Shown here one piece after another: positions 55,505-64,000 of a DNA stretch of 64,000 nucleotides. The notes beneath the pieces were generated by a model. That model searched no databases. It was not told the origin of the DNA and saw only the letters and a list, made by a program, of their open reading frames with translations. Origin of the DNA: Trachythela sp. YZ-2020 (lineage: Eukaryota > Cnidaria > Anthozoa > Malacalcyonacea > Clavulariidae); the NCBI GenBank assembly GCA_016169945.1, contig JADLSH010000087.1, positions 1-64,000 of the forward strand, in the 5' to 3' direction. The translations under genes and the position numbers were made by a program. The stretch's first letter is position 1; each line of letters starts with the position of its first letter.

Positions 55505-55544
55505 TGTTGGAGTAATAATAATAATAATAGTACTAATAATAATA

Positions 55545-55576
<32 letters not shown>

Positions 55577-55600
55577 CTCAATAACAACAATAATAATGAA
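55505..55600. repeat. (AAT)n-rich microsatellite / LINE tail
   Basis: Interrupted AAT/AATA repeats. On the minus strand it is the (ATT)n-type 3' tail expected downstream of the LINE fragment at 55770-56270. Confidence 0.8.
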
Positions 55601-55769
55601 AACTCAGTTTTATTTGCTAAAATATATACATATATACAAAAAATATGAGCAACCTGCACTCACTATTTTTTTACATAGGCATCCTGGTTGCTTTATGGTA
55701 CAAGTTAATCAAGGAGAAATACTTCTAGAAAGATATGTTACAATGTTAATTACATCTAAAAATTACAAT

Positions 55770-56270
55770 TTACCAACGTAAAAGTTCTGGTGTGTTCCAC
55801 TGCTTGTCCCTTATACCAAATAGGCAATAAGTTGTCCTTACGCAGCAGCTGATTACTTTCCTTATCACATAGTTCTTTTGCGATATCTCTAATTCCATAT
55901 CCTTCTCTAAAAACCCATAAAAGTCCCTACATTCTTTACCGATTATTCCAATTCCACCCATAGACATATTAAGATATTCTACTTTATTGAATCGTTGTTT
56001 CAAGGAGCTACAAAAGTCTTTATAGCATTTTGCTTTTCCCCTACAATTTTTTGTTACATTTGTCTCAAAACCTATGGTCAACTCAATTACGCATATTTTG
56101 TCTTTGGTATTATTTAAAACTAGCCTATCGGGACGGTCCACATGTCCAGTTATTACCGATTGGTTGTCAAACGAATTGCAACAATATCAGGCCTTAAAGC
56201 CTTCAAACCCTAAATCAGGACAATCAGCAAAAATCTCTAGATTTTCCGGCATCACTCTTAGATTAGATTA
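55770..56270 (-). pseudogene. LINE C-terminal restriction-like endonuclease fragment
   Basis: The minus frame to 55770 encodes RPDRLVLNNTKDKICVIELT and IGFETNVTKNCRGKAKCYKD, ending SCCVRTTYCLFGIRDKQWNT. RPD...IELT is the PD-(D/E)XK signature of R2/NeSL-type LINE endonucleases. Upstream frames with stops (PDLGFEGLKA, SVITGHVDRPDR) extend it to about 56260. The reverse transcriptase is missing. An independent short LINE-like tail (AATAAAGTTTCTAATCTAAT, minus) begins at about 56282. Confidence 0.65.
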
Positions 56271-56282
56271 GAAACTTTATTT

Positions 56283-57340
56283 AAGGAGGCTGCATGAGAC
56301 TTAACAGCAAAAGCTGACAAACATGTGGGCCTCTAAAACCTCGTTAGGTGGTGAAGTATGGTGCTCAATATATAATGACGTCTCCATGTATACCGATGTT
56401 GTTGTAAGGCGACAAGACAATACCAAAATACACGAAACTGGGTTTGAAAAATAGTTCAAAGATCACGACTTGAAAACTTCCGAATATTACATCGTTTCAA
56501 GTTTGAATTGTTGGCCAGATCAAGCACCAGATTCGGCCTTGAGAAACAAGTAATATTTTGAGGTAATCTGCTGACCATTTCCTGCAAGAAATACAATATT
56601 TTCTAATGGCCCTCTTGCATTAGGCAATTGATTAAAGTACTTTGCCCTTGAGCATAATAAATTTTGCCAAGTGTCCTCAACATTCTGTTCATTTAACAAC
56701 TTATTTGTTTTTTTCTTCAGTTCATACTTATTTACACCTTCTAATGACACTTTCTCAATTATTTCATCCGAGATAATATTTCAGGAGAAGTTACAGCGTA
56801 TAAATGTTGAATATCGCTTTTCTTAGACATTTTCAAAATACGCCTTACCGAAAGCTGACATTGTTAATATATTATGTCCGAAGCAGAACAGAATTCGATG
56901 CTAATATACGATTTATATTTAGGCAAATTTAAATTAGTAATATTTCCACTTGGAGGCATTTTCGGATATACTTTGAAAAAGCTAGCAGTATCGATGTTTT
57001 GCTTTATCCAGGTCGCTGAAAATTGGTGAATGGAAAATCGCTAGCGAAGCTTTGGGTAAACGTAACTCTGAATAATCCTGATTTTCAAGACCGGATTCAT
57101 AGGGAAAAGGTTTATTTTATGGAGATACTCGTCAACTTCACCATGTAGCTCGGTCTTAATTTGTTAATATCAAAGTTAAATTGTTTACTAAGATAATAAT
57201 AATGGAAACCTTATCAAATATTTTTTTAGATTATATATACAATTGTAAATCTCACTGAAAAAAAGTAATTTACAACCGGCTTTTAACAGAATTAAAATGT
57301 TTACGTTGATTCTTAATTAATTCTAAATGTTAACATTTTT
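56283..57340. other. no gene recognised; weak minus open frame
   Basis: 56750-56520 (minus) could encode 77 residues (VNKYELKKKTNKLLNEQNVE) without a recognised domain. The remainder is AT-rich without paired ends. Confidence 0.3.
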
Positions 57341-57344
57341 TTGC

Positions 57345-59835
57345 GTTTAACCTTATCTTAGAGATTTGGTTCGAAACCAACAGTTAGTTCAACAATATAG
57401 AGACATCCACTTGAAGTTGATAGAAGCAAATCTGGACGGTAGGTGCCACCGGTGATGATGGATGGGTTTTGTAACCTGGAAGATCCACATAAAGACATGA
57501 GCCGCTGACGGTCTGTAGATTCGTCGCAAGGAAGTTTAAAATTGAGTCATGCCTCCATGCACGTGACGACTGGCAAACCCCTACCACGTGTACAAGTGTT
57601 TCAGGGGCTAGGCAATGGGAACAGTCTGACGTTTGTAATATTCCCCATCTTGCAATGTTTTGCTGCATTCGAGGAGAGTTATTAATTTATCGTACGGTAA
57701 AATTAAATATAGGCAGATTTGATTGGGATGAACACCATATTTATTAAGTTGGGGAAATGAGAACTTTGAATAAAGAACGAGCCTTGACAGGTTAAACGAT
57801 TGTGAAGTTTATCCTTTGTCTAGAGCGAAAGTCCCTAGGAACTTGTTTGGTGGAGTTATAAAAATCGTACTGGATATTTTTGTTGGTGCTACTTGACTTC
57901 CAGAGTTCATTGAGATCTTGGTTTGGAGATGTTTTAAGAGCTTTACGGAGAACAGTCTGACATTGGATGAATTTGATAGATGGAGCACAAATATTGAGGC
58001 CAAATATTAATTTCTTTCGGGTTAGAAATACAGTGCTAAGTGTTCCAGATATAGGTATTTCAAGCCATTTACGAATATAGTTGTTCACCTTAGAATCAAT
58101 ATTTTGCGTGACCCAAGTTTTCGACAGACTAGTAACAGTAAATACCAGGAGAATTTAGATAAAACATATCGACTGCAAAGGAGTATTTTAGACAGTCATT
58201 AGTTCGTCGACGAGAGAGGTTAGTTCAGACTTATGTTGTTTATCAGACATGTCGAAATTAAACTATGCCCCCAAATATTAAAAACTACCTTCAATATTGA
58301 TCACTGGAATTAGTTTGTTATTATCACCGAGCCGTGCGAGGGTACTAATTCCGCTCGGATATTTACACCCGGGTATGTGAAAACACAGTGGAATCCAAAG
58401 TCGTCCCCCGCGATGTCAAGGACGGTTCAGGATTTTCTACGTTATACACATGCGCGAATTCAGGTCGAGAGAAACATACGGATAAACAGTTTTGAAAGAT
58501 TTACGGATAAAGATTTTGTTATTCATCAAAAATGGTTGAAGTTACAACAACCAAAGCTAAAAGAGTACGTAATAACATATCTACTTTATATAGTGGGACA
58601 ATTCATAATTTTATAATTAAAAGTACAAATATTTATATTACTCTTTTATCATTTTGTACCAAAAGTAAAAAAATTGTGTGTTGCTATGGTTACAATGATT
58701 GACCGAATACTTCATGTTACAATAAATTTTGGGAAGTATAATTCCTGAGTTCGAATAGGCGAGAGGATTCTGCATGGGTGCATGTATTTCTAGTTGAGAT
58801 AGTTTGTTCGGTAGATATTGGATTGTCTTTGTAAGAGCTTTTTTGACGTCAAAGGTACTACATTTATCAACCCGAACAATCGTGTTGGACTATTGACACC
58901 AAATAAAGAACCGGTTCAGAAGATGTTGATTTTCTGATTCTTGACTACTTATAACGGCAGCGTCATCAGCGAATTGAAACCAGTGGATGGGAATGAGAAA
59001 CTTGAAGGAGAAACCAAATTGACAATCACCTTGCAGCACGCTACGGCCAACTGATATGAAGGGAGTACGAAATTCAGATTCAATTACTGAAGTTTTAAAA
59101 TCAGTATATAATCAGAGATATCATGGTAGTCAAATACAAATGTGATTAGATTGTTATGAACTTCGCCAAAAGCATTCTTGAGGTAAAGTAAAGTGATAAC
59201 AACAAAGCGTTGTTTGATTCGTGCTTTATTAATTGATAATGTTAGCCATTTGGACGGTGTGTTCTAGGGTACCAGACAGGTTAGGTGTAAATCCTTTTTG
59301 TATATTATGTTCTATAAATATAATTATAGCGATTAGGAAAGAGTACATTGCGTTACGTAGGCAAGAATTAAATACTTTTAACCGTATGCTTTCCAGTGTG
59401 ATTGGTCTGAAATTTAATGGGACACTACTATCGCCATTTAATTGAATGAGTATCGTACAAGCTTTTTTTCCCATTCTCAGGGAATGGTCCCAGATAACCA
59501 AACAACACGTATAAGGCCAGTTAAGTAAGTTCTAAGGAAAGGACAGCGTTTGAAACATATAATTAAAAGCTGGTCAAGGGGGCTCGGAGAACCAGATTCT
59601 TTCATTCTACTGATTATCTTTGTGACTTGTTGATACAATGGAGGTTCAAGGTCAAATTGAACTTCAGGGTCAGATAATATAGGAATCCAGCTGGGAATAT
59701 TGAACAATTTATTTGGATGAGCTGCCGCGAGAGTTTTAGTTAAGTATGGAAGGCATTCTGCATGTTGAAAGATGAAAGTTAAGCATGTTTTTGACATAAC
59801 CCGAAAATGTTTTCCCGACATACTTGGCATGATTA
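57345..59835 (-). pseudogene. R2/NeSL-like LINE (RT plus endonuclease), split by a Helitron
   Basis: Read 59830 to 57345. 59830-59480 is the region before the RT (SWIPILSDPEVQFDLEPPLY, SGSPSPLDQLLIICFKRCPF). 59501-59229 has early RT motifs (VPLNFRPITLESI, GFTPNLSGTLEHTVQMANII). About 59210-58800 continues with NAFGEVHNNLI, SVGRSVLQGDCQFGFSFKFL and FQFADDAAVI (catalytic FADD, near 58960). A Helitron occupies 58325-58793. 58088-57792 is a linker (NNYIRKWLEIPISGTLSTVF, IKFIQCQTV). 57668-57370 is a CCHC-like finger (CSHCLAPETLVHVVGVC) and endonuclease TYRPDLLLS...LYIVELTVGFEPN with RPD...E. Several frameshifts. 5' end lost at the Harbinger boundary. Confidence 0.8.
58325..58793 (+). mobile_element. 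non-autonomous Helitron, 469 bp
   Basis: Begins A|TCACCGAGCCGTGCGAGGGT and ends GCATGTATTTCTAG|T. The CCGAGC/GCTCGG pair near the 5' end and the CAAAGTCGTC block match the copy at 31649-32611. No target duplication, as expected. It also contains a TTGCTATGGTTACAATGATT stretch resembling sequence near 27555. Inserted in the R2/NeSL-like LINE. Confidence 0.7.
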
Positions 59836-59929
59836 AATGTTGCTCACCAGACTGGCAGACGGCGTATTTAATGCAGTCGAATTTATTATTGTTGTTCTAA
59901 GGTCAGCGGATTCTACATTACATTTAAAC

Positions 59930-61073
59930 ATGGCGGACGCTGCAAGGATGTTTATGTTTTCTAAATTAATTGAAAGCAATAGGACGCGAAGGAGAATTAT
60001 GCATACTGCATTGAATTATGTTTTACAGAAAAGGAGAGTGCTGCTTAAGCTTTCAAGTGTCGTCATTTTGTTAGCTTCGTCCGAAAATAAGCGTACTGTA
60101 CATCGTTCTTGTCGACGATTGCCAAGAAACACAGGCTGGTGGGATCATATTTGACACAGCTATTCTGAAACGCGATTCAAAAAAACCTTTCGGGTCTCAC
60201 GACCTACATTTGAGCATATTCTTAACAATATTAAGGACGAAATCAAGCACGGTACAATTAATGAACAACCAATATCAGCTGAATGCAGGCTTGGCATTTT
60301 TCAATACCGTCTAGGACGTGGAGATTACTATTACACCATTACCCAAATGTCAGAGCTAGGTGTATCTACAGTTTGCGAAATAGTCGCTGAAGTTTCTCGA
60401 GCCATCATCAACAAATTGTGGAGCACTTCTGTTACTAAATATATGCCAAGTACGGAAGAAGAGTTCAAGTCTAAAATGTTAGACATGGAGGAAATGTGGC
60501 AGTTTCCATGCTGTTGGGCTGCCATTGACGAATGTCACATTCCAATTAAGTGCCCAGCTGGTGGTAAAAATGCATGTAAAGAATACCACAATTTCAAAAA
60601 TTTTTATTCAATCGTTCTAATGGCGTTTGTTGATTCCCACTATCGTTTCATCTGGGCTAGTTGCGGATTTCCAGGTAATTCACACGATTCTGTAATATTT
60701 AGTTCGACCAACATATGTCAGAACATACAAGAAGAAAATATTATTCCTGAAATCGGAAAAAAAGTCAATGGACGGTGATTCAATTTTTCCTTTCCACAGT
60801 TGGTTAATGAAGCCCTACACATATGCAGTTCTCACACCGAAACAACGGAATTTCAACTATCGCCTTAGTCGACCTCCAATGGTAACCGAAGGAGATTATG
60901 GGCAGCTGAAAGGAAGATGGCGGGTCTTACACCGTAAATGTAAAAGCACAGCTGAAGAAGTCAAAATTGCTACTCTCGCATGCATCGTACTTCACAACAT
61001 TTGCCTTGAGCGTGGAGATACAATCTCAATCAAACTAGATTTGACAATTGACCCCCTTACAAATCAAATATAG
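59930..61073 (+). pseudogene. PIF/Harbinger (DDE_Tnp_4) transposase
   Basis: Starts MADAARMFMFSKLIESNRTR at 59930. Motifs: FKKTFRVSRPTFEHIL, GVSTVCEIVAEVSRAII (helix-turn-helix region), CCWAAIDECHIPIKCP (first Asp), LMAFVDSHYRFIWASCGFPG (second Asp), NSHDSVIF, then RPPMVTEGDYGQLKGRWRVL (Glu), IATLACIVLHNICLERGD. This is the nuclear endonuclease that cuts 3-bp TWA target sites. A TGA at about 60152 and a one-base frame change near 60775 disable it. Element ends were not found. Only short stretches separate it from the LINE on its left. Confidence 0.85.
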
Positions 61074-62150
61074 GAACACAATCCGAGAGTTGCTCAATAT
61101 GAGAAATTACAAACCAGTGAAAGATTCGTCCAAGACTGCAAATCGTATAAGAGCTGCAGTTACTGATAATCTGTGGAAGGAAAAGCAAAATTATGGCTTA
61201 CAATTACAAGATGACTAATTTATGCTACTGTGTTAAACTATTGCAGCAGAATATTGCAACCTGCAATAATATGAAGATATTAAGTTGAGTTGTATCATAA
61301 CCTCGCAAATAACCTCCCCCTCTCTTAAATAGCCCTCACAAAAATACAAGTGTTTTGATAAGATTTTTACATAATAATTATTGTATCCTGCTTGAACAAA
61401 ATTATTGTATTATAGTTTATGGAAAAATAAATAAGCCCACCCCTCTGAAATAAGCCCCCCTCTCCATTAAGGCAACCCACCTCCAAAGGTGCCTGGAAAA
61501 ATAAGCCCCCCTTATGAGAGATCACAGTATGTTCTTTTCTTTCATTTTATTATAAAAGCATTGATGGCTAAACACCCACAGTACCTTGTGTTAATAAATA
61601 AGAACTTTTTGAACACAACATATTATTTATTTTAACAAAACACCACAACTTAATAATAATCAAGTATAGATTAATCAATATGAAGGTTCAGCAAAATGCT
61701 ATAAAGTGTATACCAGACATACTATCTCTGAAATCTATTAAGAGCAAAATATTGAACTAAACATAATAGCAAACAACAGGTAAACAATATAATGTACAGT
61801 AGTATTAACTTTGAAAATAACAATGCCAAATAAGTTCATGTACACATGTGAGCAGATGCCTTAACCACACAATCATGTTCACCCATGCAGTGCTTGTTCA
61901 ATAACCAGCACCTTTACTGGGATTATCACGAAAAGCTGAATGTTCACCGGACAAGGACAACGAGGCTGAAAAGGGCCGAGAGCTTGACGGTTGAAATACT
62001 GGTTGCAATACATGCAAATTACTTTGAAACCCCTGATTAATAAATGCTGTGGAATTTCTTTTAGTGATTTCTTTGTCTTTTCCTCATGAATTATTAATGA
62101 GTTTTTTAAATCACTATAAAAGCACTAAATAAATAGTAGTAAATTATAGC
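61074..62150. other. non-coding, pyrimidine/AT-rich
   Basis: No gene recognised. C-rich runs (AATAAGCCCCCCT) at 61305-61330 and 61430-61515 resemble the interior of non-autonomous DNA elements, but paired ends were not found. Confidence 0.4.
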
Positions 62151-62206
62151 TGGATTACATAAAGTCATAAACAGTAAAAACAAAAATAACGAATAAAACA
62201 AACCTG

Positions 62207-62505
62207 CCAGAATACGATTGCAAAGTCTTTTTTAATCTCTTTATGTTCTGGACAAAATCTTGCTTGGTGTTTGTAGTAGTTTCGATATTTGAATTCAAAG
62301 TATCAGCAGTTCCATTTTCGGTGTTCAGGCGTTCAGAATTATTACACTTTATGCAATGTGAGACTGATTTCCCCGCTTTCCAATTAGGATTTTCTTCATT
62401 CTCCTCGAAAACTGAACATATATTACACACGGGCACTTGACAAGAGATGCAATGGTAATTTGTTGGATCGGAACACACAGAACACTTTTGTTTTGAGGCG
62501 GCCAT
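62207..62505 (-). CDS. cysteine-rich (B-box-like) first exon, unknown gene
   Basis: ATG at 62505: MAASKQKCSVCSDPTNYHCI, SCQVPVCNICSVFEENEENP, NWKAGKSVSHCIKCNN. Seven to eight Cys plus His in CxxC pairs could bind two zinc ions, like a B-box or similar treble-clef finger. A Thr/Asn-rich stretch and a basic helix (VQNIKRLKKTLQSYSG) follow. The frame reaches CTGGCAG|GTTTGT at about 62207, a plausible donor. If unspliced, it runs on to a stop at 62155 through a hydrophobic tail (FVLFVIFVFTVYDFM). No partner exon was found. It may be a host gene or a second gene of the neighbouring Harbinger element. Function unknown. Confidence 0.5.
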
Positions 62506-62539
62506 GATGGAAAAAAATCGCGGGAAAGAGTGAATTGTG

Positions 62540-62767
62540 GGTAATATCATACATTAAGGCCATAGATATAATAATTATTATTAATAAACCTAGATTGCTG
62601 ACTCATACCTAGCGGAGGCTTGACCTGCATGCTAAATCCAAGATGGCCGCCATTCAGGGCAAAAAGACTATAAACTCTACGGGGAAATCCATATTTTTTG
62701 CATTTTGCGTCGTCCCAGTGTTTCAAATCCACTTCGATCAAACTTTTTTGGCAATAACTACTTATCG
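62540..62767. other. no gene recognised
   Basis: Contains a CAAGATGGCCGCCAT sequence near 62638, a typical promoter/5' UTR-like or MITE motif, but nothing else to support a call. Confidence 0.3.
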
Positions 62768-63055
62768 TGAAGGTTTTAGACGCAAACTGGACAGCTGGGG
62801 ATGAATTGATGTAAAAATATCGCTCGCCGAAATTTGTACGAAATCGTCACTTGGTCAGTTCGAGTGAATTACTCTGGTTTAGAGTATTTTATAAAGGAAA
62901 TTTGTGGTTTTCAAGGCCAAAGACGTATACCTTGAAGGCTTTGGATGCAGAATGGACCGTTTGGGATGAATTATATTAAAATATCGCTCGCCGAAGCTTG
63001 ACATGAAAATGTCACTTGCTCAGCTGGAGTCATTTACTGCAGACAAGTACTTTAA
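62768..63055. repeat. two ~165-bp tandem units
   Basis: Units start at about 62768 and 62933. They share GTGAAGG(T/C)TTT, GGGATGAATTRATRTAAAAA, TATCGCTCGCCGAA, GTCACTTG and CAGT/CAGC-GAGT blocks. The second unit is incomplete at its right end. Confidence 0.8.
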
Positions 63056-64000
63056 ATGTGCTTGGTTTAATACATTTAGTCATTAGATATTTTGAGGAAT
63101 ATTCGGAACATTACTTAGAGGATAAAAGTAATGTTTGTAACAGGCTTTACTTGCTGAGACGACTGGGATTACAAAAAAGCAATAAAAATAGCAATTAAAA
63201 TTGGGAATGGAAAATGAGATTATGGTCCCTCCCCCACCTCTAGTCTTACAACCCTCTGACTTCTTTCCCCAGTTTTTATTTCCTTTTATAGTATTTTTGG
63301 GGCTCACTTAAATCTGGGTCTCATCGAGCAATTCCTCCTGGGCAGCCTTGGTAAATATAGCTTACTAAATGTCATGTTAAAAGAACCATAAATAGAAAAC
63401 ACTAACATACTGCTAATCTGGACATTCATTCTCACTAGATGACATGTCAAGAAATTTAGTTTTGGACACGCAAGAAAACTTCATGTTAGTTTTATTGAGG
63501 TTCAACAACGTAGGGAAATTTGCCATTAATTACTTGAAGGATTAATATATTTTTACTATAGAAATGATAATTAATAGTAGTATAACAATGTACGGATTTA
63601 ATTTCATCCAACGGCATACATGAAACTGTTAAGTTTAATGAACTGAATTTATTTTATTTTATAGAGGTTTATATCTCATGACCACCATGGAAAGTCTGGC
63701 CGATGCATACTTGATATTTTTCAGTACATGAACAGGTTACACACTGTTACTGTATTGTTAAATGTTAAGTTAAATGTTTTAAAACAATACTGAAAATCAG
63801 AAACAACACTCAAATTTGCAGTGCACTTGCCACAATTTTGCACACTACACACTGTCACACTTGAATTTTTCCCTGCTGCATAAATGTTTCCTTGTCGACA
63901 TCTGCCGTATATTACCCAGTCTGGTCTCGTGATCTCCCCGGGAAAAGCCTAATCAATATAATGTTCAGAATTCTCCCTTTCATGAGTAATGCTGTCTGCC
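63056..64000. other. no gene recognised
   Basis: AT-rich sequence to the window edge without domains or paired repeats. Confidence 0.4.

Noticed and set aside
1..64000. CRISPR arrays or bacterial operons
   Set aside because: No regularly spaced repeats with unique spacers and no Shine-Dalgarno-linked genes. Introns and element types are eukaryotic.

Overview
This window is nuclear DNA from an animal. Two exons of an LRP-type receptor are split by a canonical GT-AG intron, and the rest is transposable elements typical of metazoans. The mix (CR1-like and restriction-endonuclease LINEs, BEL/Pao, Ty3/gypsy, ISL2EU-like THAP/YqaJ transposon, Harbinger, hAT, Helitron, Crypton-like recombinase, tRNA-SINE) is most like a cnidarian, probably an anthozoan. 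That placement is an inference from family recognition, not a proof. No bacterial genes, rRNA, CRISPR array or functional tRNA were seen.

The only host gene I can support is on the minus strand. A calcium-binding EGF exon (32631-32753) joins in phase to a YWTD beta-propeller exon (10355-10733) across a 21.9-kb intron. Many of the elements described lie inside that intron. No further exon of this gene was recognised on either side.

Layout. 0.6-2.65 kb: BEL/Pao remnant (minus), then a LINE 3' end. 2.8-7.9 kb: a CR1-like LINE whose ORF is interrupted by a 2.7-kb hAT-like element (8-bp target duplication), which itself holds another CR1-like LINE. 7.9-10.35 kb: mostly non-coding, with a Helitron end and a LINE 3' end. 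10.7-17.7 kb: LINE fragments, satellites and MITEs. 17.7-27.75 kb: a large inverted duplication of a gene that looks Polinton/Maverick-derived. Its left arm has been inflated by five insertions; the right arm has none. 28.4-31.24 kb: truncated Ty3/gypsy pol. 31.6-32.6 kb: a Helitron ending just inside the intron, next to the EGF exon's splice donor.

33.4-41.1 kb is an almost complete ISL2EU-like DNA transposon. It has long terminal inverted repeats, a five-exon THAP-DDE transposase on the plus strand and a convergent SWIM-YqaJ nuclease gene on the minus strand; both genes carry lesions. A SINE and a hAT element are inserted in it. 41.6-42.4 kb is a (CATGAC)n satellite. 42.4-43.6 kb is an unrecognised decayed coding region. 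45.3-46.4 kb is a Harbinger-type element with perfect ends and a nested hAT MITE. 48 kb holds another hAT-like element. 49.1-50.3 kb is a decayed tyrosine recombinase. 51.75-55.5 kb is the best-preserved element: a LINE with an uninterrupted 1010-codon reverse transcriptase/endonuclease ORF overlapping a Myb/SANT-like ORF. 55.6-59.8 kb holds endonuclease-LINE remnants (one split by a Helitron). 59.9-61.1 kb is a PIF/Harbinger transposase. 62.2-62.5 kb is a short cysteine-rich coding exon.

Apart from the receptor exons, the coding sequences act in mobilisation: reverse transcription, integration, transposition and rolling-circle replication. Nearly all are truncated or broken.
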